From assembly GCA_038230835.1 (NCBI GenBank), contig JBBRMM010000003.1, positions 62,001 to 126,000 of the forward strand: a stretch of 64,000 nt of DNA, written 5' to 3'. Positions 16,232-24,220 of the stretch are shown here, piece by piece. Made by a program: the position numbers and the translations under genes. The stretch comes from DASUHT01 sp038230835 (GTDB taxonomy: Bacteria > Actinomycetota > Thermoleophilia > Gaiellales > JAICJC01). The stretch's first letter is position 1. Every line of letters begins with the position of its first letter. Below the pieces are notes generated by a model. That model saw nothing but the letters and a program-made list of their open reading frames with translations, did not search any database and had not been told where the DNA came from.

Positions 16232-17457
16232 TATTCGATGCCACTGTCATCCCGGCTCTGCTGTTCCTCGAGGTACTCTCGGACCGCATTCGCGAGGGTC
16301 GAGCCCGCTTCGTCGAGCAGGTCGCGGAATCGCTCCTCGACCTCATCGTTGACGAATCCGAGCAGGTCGATCAAAGCCTGACGCTCATTCAAGGCGCTTA
16401 GCCGCGCAGCATCACGCTCCGCGCAGGCTGCCTCGAGAGCCGCATACGTGCTTCGGGTGCGTAGCCACCCACCGGCAACGATCGCGATCACGGCGACGCA
16501 GCCGACCACGACGGTTGGGCCGCTCCCGTCGCTGTAGCCGTACCCGATCGCGACGGCGCTCACCGCCGCGGCGCCGAGGGCCATGGTGAGGGCGATCCTC
16601 GAGCCCGCCGGGTGGCCGGGGATTCCAGTGGACCGTGCGAAGACCGGTCGATCAACTCGCATCGCGACAAGCAGCGCTGCGCAAATCGCCACACACGCTC
16701 CGGTCGCGTAGAACATGTCGCTCCACCGATCCTCGGAGTGGTGATTTTGCACCGCTCCGTACGCGTAAACCAATGATCCCGTGTAGAGGAAGACCTGCCC
16801 CAGACCGATGAGGGCGGTCGATAGGGGCACCCCGCCGCGAGCTCCCGCGGCCGCTGCAGCTATCAGCACCAGCAGCAGAATCCCGAGAAACGGTCGGAAC
16901 AGCGTGACCAGCGAGTCCGGCGTAACGCCGTTCTCCAGCCCGTGATTCACGAAGGCACCGAGGGCCGCGAACCCGGCGCCGCCGAGGACGACGGCGTCGG
17001 CGACCGCGAGGCGGAAGTGGATGCTGTCGCGCAGCGTGCTCACGACGCCGATGAGCGCGCAGATGTAGCCAGCGTCGATGAACGCGTCCCACGGCCCCAA
17101 GCTGATGCCCTTGCCAAACACGCTGTGAGGATCGTTCAGGTAGTAGCCGAGCCAGAGAAACGACCCCGCAGCCCAGAGGTACGCGCCGTACTTGAGCCAC
17201 CCCCAGAGCTGAGCCTGCTGCGCGACGTCCGGATGGCGCTTGGCCGCGCGGTGCGCGAGGTAAGCGACGATCGGCACGGCGGCCATCGGCACGTAGTAGG
17301 TCACGCTCAGCCAGCTTGAAGGCGCTCCCGCGATGCTCGCGGCCGTGTACATCACCGCGAACGCCATTGAGGCGCCGGCGAAAAGTCGGTACCGCCGATC
17401 GCCGGGGATTGCCGTAACGGCTGGCCCGCCGGGAATCCGTCCGTATGTCGAGGCCAC
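16231..17457 (-). CDS. Polytopic membrane protein with C-terminal coiled coil
   Basis: GTG 17457 has GGAGGGA eight bases upstream; 408 residues. Nine or so membrane segments run from residue 20 to 330 (FAGASMAFAVMYTAASIAG, YYVPMAAVPIVAYLAH, FLWLGYYL, ALIGVVSTL, LLLVLIAAAAAGA, LIGLGQVFLYTGSLVYAYGA, ICAALLVAMRV, ALGAAAVSAVAIGYGY, VVVGCVAVIAIVAGG). The block resembles N-terminal sensor membrane domains of actinobacterial GGDEF proteins, but no GGDEF or kinase domain follows; instead there is a charged coiled coil (ALEAACAERDAARLSALNER ... EEVERFRDLLDEAG). The function is unknown. Divergence from the lysin/VirD4 operon would suit an entry-exclusion or mating-surface role, but this is speculation. 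Confidence 0.55.
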   Translation of the reverse strand: MASTYGRIPGGPAVTAIPGDRRYRLFAGASMAFAVMYTAASIAGAPSSWLSVTYYVPMAAVPIVAYLAHRAAKRHPDVAQQAQLWGWLKYGAYLWAAGSFLWLGYYLNDPHSVFGKGISLGPWDAFIDAGYICALIGVVSTLRDSIHFRLAVADAVVLGGAGFAALGAFVNHGLENGVTPDSLVTLFRPFLGILLLVLIAAAAAGARGGVPLSTALIGLGQVFLYTGSLVYAYGAVQNHHSEDRWSDMFYATGACVAICAALLVAMRVDRPVFARSTGIPGHPAGSRIALTMALGAAAVSAVAIGYGYSDGSGPTVVVGCVAVIAIVAGGWLRTRSTYAALEAACAERDAARLSALNERQALIDLLGFVNDEVEERFRDLLDEAGSTLANAVREYLEEQQSRDDSGIE

Positions 17458-17569
17458 CTTCCACTCCCTCCTACGCCGGAAGAGTGATCGAGCAGATTGT
17501 AGATCACCTGATCTCTGTAGATCCACTGCTATGCTTGGGATCCACTGCTTTGCCCCGAAGGAGTCGACC
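17458..17569. promoter_or_regulatory. Divergent promoter region with repeated GATCCACTGCT and TGTAGATC elements
   Basis: GATCCACTGCTAT at 17520-17532 is repeated as GATCCACTGCTTT at 17539-17551; TGTAGATC occurs around 17498 and 17517. TATGCT at 17530-17535 is the likely -10 of the lysin/VirD4 operon. GATCCACTGCTAT and CTGTAGATCC also sit in the promoter of the ParA-led transfer operon (12871-12903), so both operons may share one regulator. Confidence 0.5.
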
Positions 17570-18622
17570 TTGGGTATCCGGGTGGTACTGGTGGTCGCTG
17601 GCGTGAGTGCTGCGTTCCTCGTTTGCATCCTCGTGCTCGCGGTCGCCGTGACCACCAGCAGCGCCATCTCGAACCAACTCACCCTGTCGGCCTGCACCGG
17701 CACGCCCACGCCGACGCTGGGGCAGACCGTGCTCGCGACGACGTACGGCGGTCCGAACGACAGTGACCGCACGCGCGCAGGGCACGGTGCCTTCGGCAGC
17801 CTGATCGGGCACGCAGCCTTCGCCGAACTGAGCACGAATCCCGAGAGCCCCAACCCCGCAGCCTGGGACTACCGAGCGCTGGGAGGGCTCGCTCCGCGCT
17901 CGCTGCTTCGGATCTCCTACCACGGCCGCTCGGTCATCGCGGAGAAGCTCGATGTTGGCCGAGGTGGGCCGGCCCATCCGAAGATCGATCTCTGGTGGCA
18001 GACCGCAGCCCTCCTGGGCTTCAACGGGATTGGCGACGTTCGCATCACCGCCGCGCCCCCCGGAGCACAGCCGACCCCCATCCCTGGAGCACACTCGACC
18101 GGGGATTCCATAGACACTCAGGCATGCGCGGGGTTCGTGGACGACGGCTCAGCCGGATCGCGTGCTGTTGCCGCCGCGCTTCGGTGGCTGGGAACCCCAT
18201 ACTCGTGGGGCGGCGGCGACGCGAACGGTCCCACTCTTGGCACCTGCGGTCCGGCGGGGTGCCAGGGAGTTCGCGTCCGCGGGTTCGACTGCTCCGGGCT
18301 GACGCTGTATGCCTGGGCGCAGGCGGGTGTGTCTCTGTCGCATTTCACCGGTGACCAGTGGAACGAGGGCCTACGCCTCGCACCGTCGATCTCCGATGTT
18401 GACCAGCTGAGGCCGGGCGACCTGGTCTTCTTCAACATGGACGGACCGCTGGGTCACGTTGGCCTGTACGTCGGGGACGGAAAGATGGTCGAGGCTCCAC
18501 ACACCGGCGACGTCGTGAAGGTCGTCAACTTCACTGCCGGTGCCTACGCAGCGGCGTACGCCGGGGCGGTCCGACCGATGCCGCGATCGAGCCCGCTCGC
18601 GTCGGCTGGGTCAGCGAGATGA
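17570..18622 (+). CDS. Exported cell-wall hydrolase: DPBB-like plus NlpC/P60 domains
   Basis: TTG 17570 follows GAAGGAG by six bases (ATG 17531 is an alternative); 350 residues. One N-terminal membrane segment (VVLVVAGVSAAFLVCILVLAVAV) is followed by a double-psi beta-barrel-like region around residues 45-165 (LATTYGGPNDSDRTRAG ... ALLGFNGIGDVRITAA) and an NlpC/P60 peptidase at 200-345. The catalytic cysteine is in GFDCSGLTLYAWAQAG (C241) and the histidine in GHVGLYVGDG (H296). It probably opens peptidoglycan for the mating channel, the job of VirB1-type enzymes. It overlaps the VirD4 gene by four bases. Confidence 0.85.
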   Translation: MGIRVVLVVAGVSAAFLVCILVLAVAVTTSSAISNQLTLSACTGTPTPTLGQTVLATTYGGPNDSDRTRAGHGAFGSLIGHAAFAELSTNPESPNPAAWDYRALGGLAPRSLLRISYHGRSVIAEKLDVGRGGPAHPKIDLWWQTAALLGFNGIGDVRITAAPPGAQPTPIPGAHSTGDSIDTQACAGFVDDGSAGSRAVAAALRWLGTPYSWGGGDANGPTLGTCGPAGCQGVRVRGFDCSGLTLYAWAQAGVSLSHFTGDQWNEGLRLAPSISDVDQLRPGDLVFFNMDGPLGHVGLYVGDGKMVEAPHTGDVVKVVNFTAGAYAAAYAGAVRPMPRSSPLASAGSAR

Positions 18623-20307
18623 GCGCCAAGGCTCCGCGGTTCCCTCCACCGCGGTCGCAGGCGCATCCGCTCGAGGTTCTGGCAATTGGCGCGGTTGTCG
18701 TCGTGGTCGCCATCGCCGCGGAGCTGTGGCTCACCGGGGAGCTCGCCGGGCGGCTCTTCGGTGGCGCATGGCCTCGAACGCCTCTCGGGGAAATGGCCCG
18801 TGTGCTCGGCCGCTTCCGCGACCACGTGTCCGATCCGGCGAAGGCGTGGCCCCGTCCCGAGCGGCGGCTCATTCCTGCGGCAACAGCCTTCTACGCGACG
18901 GTCCTCACCACCCTAATACCGCTTGCCGGGGTGGGGCTTCTTGTCCTCCGGCACCGATCCCGATCGGCCCTCCCCAAGACTGGAGGCGCTCGCTGGGCGG
19001 GGAAGCGCGATCTGCGGCTCCTCCGAGTGGACGAACCACTTCCCGGTCGGCTGACGTTGGGGCACGTGGACGGCCATCTCGTGGCGGCGGAACCCCGCCA
19101 ATCCGTGATCGTCGTTGGCCCAGTACAGACCGGGAAGACGTCCGGGTTCGCCGTCCCCGCGATCCTCGAATGGCAGGGGCCGGTCGTCGCCACGTCCGTC
19201 AAGACGGATCTCCTTCGAGACACTCTTGCGGCGCGCTCGGCCATCTCGGGAGCCAGCGTGTGGGTGTACGACCCAACTGGAGGGACAGGAATTCCGTCGG
19301 CCGACTGGACGCCGGTGGCCGGTTGCCACACCTGGCAGGGCGCGCAACGCACCGCGTCGTGGCTCGTCAATGCCGCGCGGCGAGGAACCGCGGGCATGGA
19401 GAACGCCCAGTTCTGGTACGCAGCTTCGGAGAAGCTCTTGGCTCCGCTCTTGTTCGCCGCCGCGCACTCGGAGCAGACGATGGCGGACATCGTGCGCTGG
19501 GTCGACACCCAGGAGGAGGAGCAGGTCAGATGGGGCCTCGAACTGGCTGGCGATCCGGCCGCGATGGCGGCGTTCACGGCATCTACTCTGCGGGACGAAC
19601 GCACCCGTTCCAGCATCTACACCACGGCCGAGACCTTGCTCACCGCGTTTGCCGACCCGGGCGTGCTCGCCTCGGCGCTCGACGCCGAGATCCAGGCCGA
19701 CCGCCTGCTCGACGGCGCCTCGCACACGCTATACCTCTGCGCGCCCGCCCACGAGCAGCGGCGCCTTCAGCCGCTCTTCGCGACGGTGATTCAGGAGATC
19801 GTTGCGCGCGCCTACGAGCGGTCGACGGAGATCGGCGGCCCGATCGACCCGCCCCTGCTGCTGGTACTCGACGAGTGCGCCAACATCGCGCCGCTCCGCG
19901 AGCTCGCGACGCTCGCCTCAACCGGAGCCGGCCAGGGAATCCAACTCGTCTCCGTCTTCCAGGATATGGCCCAGATCAACGCGGTGTACGGCCGCGACCG
20001 GGCACCGACGATCGTCTCCAACCACCGAGCCAAAGTGATCCTGTCAGGGATCGCGGACGCTCAAACCATCGACTACGTTGCCCGACTCCTCGGGGACCAG
20101 GAAGTGCCCCAGGTCTCATCTACCAGCGATGGCGAAGGTCGTCGCTCGAAGACCGAGTCGATCGGGTACCGGAGCCTTGCGCCGGCCAACGTACTCCGAG
20201 AGATGCAGCCCGGCAGTGGGCTCCTGGTCTACGGGCACGTGGCGCCGGCACGGATCGCGCTTCGACCATGGTTTAAGGATCGAAGGCTGCGGCGCCTGGC
20301 CGGCTAG
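18619..20307 (+). CDS. VirD4/TraG-type coupling protein
   Basis: A 562-residue protein with two N-terminal membrane segments (LEVLAIGAVVVVVAIAAEL and FYATVLTTLIPLAGVGLLVL). The ATPase domain shows Walker A VVGPVQTGKTSG (K173), then TSVKTDLLRDTL and VWVYDPTGG, Walker B LLLVLDECANIAPL and the TraG motif TGAGQGIQLVSVFQDMAQI. It would link the relaxosome to the mating channel and pump single-stranded DNA. It is translationally coupled to the lysin gene. Its 3' end overlaps the convergent ietS gene by 35 bases. Confidence 0.9.
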   Translation: MSAKAPRFPPPRSQAHPLEVLAIGAVVVVVAIAAELWLTGELAGRLFGGAWPRTPLGEMARVLGRFRDHVSDPAKAWPRPERRLIPAATAFYATVLTTLIPLAGVGLLVLRHRSRSALPKTGGARWAGKRDLRLLRVDEPLPGRLTLGHVDGHLVAAEPRQSVIVVGPVQTGKTSGFAVPAILEWQGPVVATSVKTDLLRDTLAARSAISGASVWVYDPTGGTGIPSADWTPVAGCHTWQGAQRTASWLVNAARRGTAGMENAQFWYAASEKLLAPLLFAAAHSEQTMADIVRWVDTQEEEQVRWGLELAGDPAAMAAFTASTLRDERTRSSIYTTAETLLTAFADPGVLASALDAEIQADRLLDGASHTLYLCAPAHEQRRLQPLFATVIQEIVARAYERSTEIGGPIDPPLLLVLDECANIAPLRELATLASTGAGQGIQLVSVFQDMAQINAVYGRDRAPTIVSNHRAKVILSGIADAQTIDYVARLLGDQEVPQVSSTSDGEGRRSKTESIGYRSLAPANVLREMQPGSGLLVYGHVAPARIALRPWFKDRRLRRLAG

Positions 20308-23017
20308 ATGTAGATGCGAGGGTGGGCCTACCGACGACGCCGGCTGCGGATGCGCGTATCCCGGAGACGGCACGCGCGACGGCGGCGGGCAGTGTTAGAT
20401 GTCCTTTCGGGACAAACGCATACGGAACCAATGTGATCCGTTCGCGCGTCCGCTCGCGAACGAGGACTCTAAGCTCCGTTCGGATCTCGTCGTGGATATC
20501 GACGCCAACCGAGGCTCCCATCTCTAGCGACGCGACTATCGCGTATCGCACCGGCATTGCGAGGCGGCCGGCGTCCACGCGACAATCGACGTTGATCTCT
20601 AGCGCGTCGCCACGAGTGAAGCCGACGGCCGCCCTGCCTTCGAGCACGTGGTGCTGAACTGTCCCCTTTGCGAGCGCATGGCGGTCGGCCTCAATCGGGT
20701 TGACGCCGACCTCCGCTCGCGGTGGTGTCACAGAAAGCCGTGCCATTCTGTACTTTTGGGACCGAGGGTTCACGGGCGTTAGCCACGCGAGAGTCACGGT
20801 AAGACGACGCCATTCCGCTTTTGCTGCAAGCGACGGCGGCAATGGGAAGACGTGTGTGTGACGAACGTCCTTCGATATCGAGGCCGCTCCGATGACGACA
20901 GCGCGTATTGGACTGGCCGATGCCACGCGATCGATATGTACACGGCCGTAGCCCAGGATCTGCGTCAGCTTCCGTCGGGCCTGGACCGGATCGAGGTTGA
21001 GCAGCGCTCTGAATGACGGCTGAAGCTCGCCCCATCGCGCCGCGTGAACGAGGAGCGCTTTCGCGAGAACCGGGTGATACTGGGGATCCGGGAATTCGAA
21101 GGCGCCATCGTCCGGCTCAAGGGTTTCCAACTCTTCGAGGATATGGCCCAGCGCTCGGGTCGCCAGCGCTGCGGCGTTGCTTGTCCCACACGAGAATGAG
21201 GTGGAGTTGAGGCTGCCCGCCATCCCTGGCGAAGCCGTGCGAAGCCCAGGCCCTACGGCTGGTGCGATAGCAGGGTCGTAGGCAATCTCCGGTTCGCCAG
21301 TCTGAGGGGGATTGATGAAAAACTCTCGGCCGCCCGGGAGTAGCACCTCCGGCTTCACCGATCGGCGGTATCCAAAGCCGACCGGACTATAGGCCGCAAC
21401 CAATCCATCAGGAATTAGATCGATCACGCCGTCGCTCGACGGCGGGTCGGCCCGATCCTCGTGCAGCGCTCCGACTGTGATGGCATTGACAGCTTCGGCA
21501 GGCGAGAGCAAACGCCGTGTTCGCGCCTGGTCGAACATCGAGACGGCGGCGGCCCGGCGCACAGCGTCGATGTCCCCCAACACACCCGCCGCAATGACGG
21601 GTCTCGCCGATGTGTTTCCTCCGCTGACGACAACAATTACGTTGTAATGGTGGCTGAGCCAGTCAACGAGCCTCGCGAGAGGGCTCATTCGGCGGACGAA
21701 CTGCCGGCCAGGATCACCTATCGAAAGATTGAAAACCCGCACGCTCGGTGCGACTGCGGCTGCCCCGCCCTCGAACACACGTCGAAACGCTCTATGCACC
21801 ACGTCAACCAAAGATTCGTCCGTGGGCACGGTTTCGTGGTCCGTGAAGAACGTATGAGGCTCCAGGATCGGGTAGACGTAGATCGGGTGCGCCAGGGGAG
21901 TGCCTGGATCCGAGAGATCTCCATGAATGATTAGGGATGCCATCGCCGTGCCGTGACTCTGCTGGCTTGGCGCATATTTCGAACCGCGGTCGTCAGGATC
22001 GTCAATGAGAACACGACCGCGAAGGGCATCGTGGTTTTCGAGCGGCAGACCGTCCAGCAGGGCGATCCGCGGCAACCCGGTGGAAGGACTATCCACGACA
22101 GGGACCGCCGCGAGCTTGACTGGTTCCAGTACGGGAATAGCCATCGGCCGATGCGCACTGACGAACATGACCGACTCGGCCTGCAAGAGCTCAATCGCAT
22201 CTGTGCCACGCCGGAGAACCTGTTCAACCGTGTTGTAAGGGATATCCGCGAGCACGCTATGGAAGGCGATCTCGGCAAAGGATGAGCTGCTGACGAAGGT
22301 ACCGCTGGCGTCGCTGATGATCTTCACGACGTCTTGCTCTGCGGCGCGCCGACGAGCCTCGTCATCCCGGTACCAAAGTTCGATCTCGACTCGCGCGTAC
22401 CCCCGCGCGCCGATCATCTCGACGTCCTCCTGCCAAGCTTCAAGGAGGCCTGTTTCGCGAACGCGATCCTCGGGACCCCACTTTCGTACGGACCGAAGGA
22501 GCCCAAAAACATTCTTCAGGGGATTCAAGCCCCTTTCGAATGTGATGGATTGATCGTCCTGCCACAAACCGAAGAGGCGCACCAGCTCCGTGACTGCTCG
22601 GGCGTCCGACATAACCATGTACAAGGAACAAGGGACGCCATCGTCTGCAATCTCACCGGTGGCTTCGTAGTAGAAATCGTCATCGGGATCGACGTAGTCC
22701 TCTTGGCTTTCCACGAGAAACTCTAGGCCCGGCACTTTCGCTGCAGCTCGCATGAAGCCCTCTTCGTTCCCTGCGAGATCGAATACGGCGACGAGTTCGG
22801 GATCGCTCGTTACTGCCGACGCGACCAGCTCAGCCCGTTGCTCACTGAGGGCATCCTGGAGCGATCCAAACTGCGGTGTGAGGCGCGCCCCCTGTGCGCG
22901 CGCCCCTGGACGCTTCAGCGGACGAAAGGAGGTACGCGCTGCTGGTATCGCCCCAGCCGCTGGCGTCCCGAGCGCGAGGATCTCCCGCCGTTCCGCTAAC
23001 CCGCTTGGAGTCGCCAT
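20273..23017 (-). CDS. ietS: IetS: subtilisin-like serine protease of the IetAS anti-phage system
   Basis: A 914-residue S8-family protease. The catalytic triad is visible as IALLDGL (D322), QQSHGTAMASL (H355) and FSCGTSNAAA (S613). No signal peptide is seen, so it acts inside the cell. The first 300 residues form a lead domain, and residues after 640 a beta-rich tail ending in a Pro/Ala-rich stretch. An AAA ATPase gene immediately upstream overlaps it by 22 bases; this two-gene layout with a large S8 protease is that of the IetAS defence system reported by Gao and colleagues in 2020. The target is not known. Convergent overlap with virD4 shows it was inserted tightly into the transfer region. 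Confidence 0.8.
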   Translation of the reverse strand: MATPSGLAERREILALGTPAAGAIPAARTSFRPLKRPGARAQGARLTPQFGSLQDALSEQRAELVASAVTSDPELVAVFDLAGNEEGFMRAAAKVPGLEFLVESQEDYVDPDDDFYYEATGEIADDGVPCSLYMVMSDARAVTELVRLFGLWQDDQSITFERGLNPLKNVFGLLRSVRKWGPEDRVRETGLLEAWQEDVEMIGARGYARVEIELWYRDDEARRRAAEQDVVKIISDASGTFVSSSSFAEIAFHSVLADIPYNTVEQVLRRGTDAIELLQAESVMFVSAHRPMAIPVLEPVKLAAVPVVDSPSTGLPRIALLDGLPLENHDALRGRVLIDDPDDRGSKYAPSQQSHGTAMASLIIHGDLSDPGTPLAHPIYVYPILEPHTFFTDHETVPTDESLVDVVHRAFRRVFEGGAAAVAPSVRVFNLSIGDPGRQFVRRMSPLARLVDWLSHHYNVIVVVSGGNTSARPVIAAGVLGDIDAVRRAAAVSMFDQARTRRLLSPAEAVNAITVGALHEDRADPPSSDGVIDLIPDGLVAAYSPVGFGYRRSVKPEVLLPGGREFFINPPQTGEPEIAYDPAIAPAVGPGLRTASPGMAGSLNSTSFSCGTSNAAALATRALGHILEELETLEPDDGAFEFPDPQYHPVLAKALLVHAARWGELQPSFRALLNLDPVQARRKLTQILGYGRVHIDRVASASPIRAVVIGAASISKDVRHTHVFPLPPSLAAKAEWRRLTVTLAWLTPVNPRSQKYRMARLSVTPPRAEVGVNPIEADRHALAKGTVQHHVLEGRAAVGFTRGDALEINVDCRVDAGRLAMPVRYAIVASLEMGASVGVDIHDEIRTELRVLVRERTRERITLVPYAFVPKGHLTLPAAVARAVSGIRASAAGVVGRPTLASTSSRPGAAAFDP

Positions 23018-23952
23018 TGCTCAATGCAGCCGCGGACGATCGCTTTCAGATCGCCTTCTGGAAGTGCAAGAACGTAACGTCGCCGGACATCGAGGGCGAA
23101 CTGTTCCAGTTCTGAGTAGCTTGCCCCCCGTAGGCGATCGGCGAGGGTTCTTGGTGTAAGTCCCAAAGCTCCAAGCCGAGAAGTCAGGATCTCCAGAAAC
23201 CGAGTTGCCTCCACCCGCGTCGGAGGCTTCAGCGTGAGTCGAATCTGAAACCGCCGCCAGGCGGCTCGATCAAGGAGCTCCGCGTGATTCGTTGCGCAAA
23301 CGACGATCACGTGTGCTGGCAACCGATCGATCTGCAACAACAGCGTAGAGACCACACGCTTTATCTCACCCGTCTCGTGTACATCCGATCGTTCCTTGGC
23401 CAGTGTGTCAAACTCGTCAAAGAACAGGACACAGCGACGGGTCCTCGCGAACTCGAAAGCTTGATCCAACCGGGCAGTCGTCTCCCCTAAGAAGCTCGAG
23501 ACGACGCCCTCGTATCGCACCACATAAAACGGCAGCATGGTCTCCGTAGCGATGGCCTCGGCGAGGCTCGTCTTACCGTTTCCCGGAGGACCTTCAAGGA
23601 GCACGCGGTTTCTCGGCACAAGATTGTGGCTGCGGAGCAGTTCGATCCGGTGGTGCTCCTCGATGAGTTCGGCGGCGGCGGTGGCCACGGCCGGCGCGAG
23701 CTGGAGCGTACTGAGGCGGCGCGTAGGGACAATCTCGTGGACCAGGTCCGTCACACGAGATGCAGCGCCATCGCGTTCCAACATCCCGGCAGAACCGACG
23801 GTCGTGATTAGCTCGGAGAGCCTGTCGGCGACGAGATGGTGTTGTTTAGCCCGCTCCTCGGCGATGATCGCCTCTACGAGCACGCGAAATCGGTCTCTGT
23901 CGTTGCGTCGTTCGGCTTCGACGAGGTCAACGAGAAGATCAGAACGTGCCAT
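22996..23952 (-). CDS. ietA: IetA: AAA ATPase of the IetAS anti-phage system
   Basis: A 318-residue AAA+ ATPase. Walker A is GPPGNGKTS (121-129), the pore-loop region reads YEGVVSSFLGET, Walker B CVLFFDEFD (D179, E180), sensor 1 VVCATNHAELLD and an arginine-finger-like WRRFQIRL. The first 80 residues are a helical domain typical of the FtsH/CDC48-like group that pairs with S8 proteases. It is first in the operon and overlaps ietS by 22 bases. It presumably remodels or presents substrates to IetS during infection; that mechanism is inference. Confidence 0.8.
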   Translation of the reverse strand: MARSDLLVDLVEAERRNDRDRFRVLVEAIIAEERAKQHHLVADRLSELITTVGSAGMLERDGAASRVTDLVHEIVPTRRLSTLQLAPAVATAAAELIEEHHRIELLRSHNLVPRNRVLLEGPPGNGKTSLAEAIATETMLPFYVVRYEGVVSSFLGETTARLDQAFEFARTRRCVLFFDEFDTLAKERSDVHETGEIKRVVSTLLLQIDRLPAHVIVVCATNHAELLDRAAWRRFQIRLTLKPPTRVEATRFLEILTSRLGALGLTPRTLADRLRGASYSELEQFALDVRRRYVLALPEGDLKAIVRGCIEQWRLQAG

Positions 23953-24220
23953 CAGAGCCGATCCGGCATTGTGGGAGTCTACGGCAACTCACGATGGAAG
24001 CTTGCCAGGTACCGCGGATGACCGCCCGGATCCGACCGGCGGGCGAGGAATGTCGATTCCGAGTGTCTGTGCCCGGTGGCGCCCAGCGGCGGGTGGCTCG
24101 ATCTGGCAGAGCTGGTTGAGTCGGGCCGCACGGCGCTGGCTCCCTCGCCAACTGGACACTTCCGGTGCGGGGCGCGCTGGCCGAGCATACGGGAGGCTAC
24201 TGAGCATCTGGCGGCCGCCC
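23953..24220. other. Intergenic region upstream of ietAS
   Basis: This 268-base stretch lies between the start of ietA and the end of the relaxase gene. It must hold the ietAS promoter unless the operon is read from the relaxase transcript. A minus-strand TAGACT about 38 bases before the ietA start could be a -10 box, without a clear -35. No gene or repeat was recognised. Confidence 0.35.
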
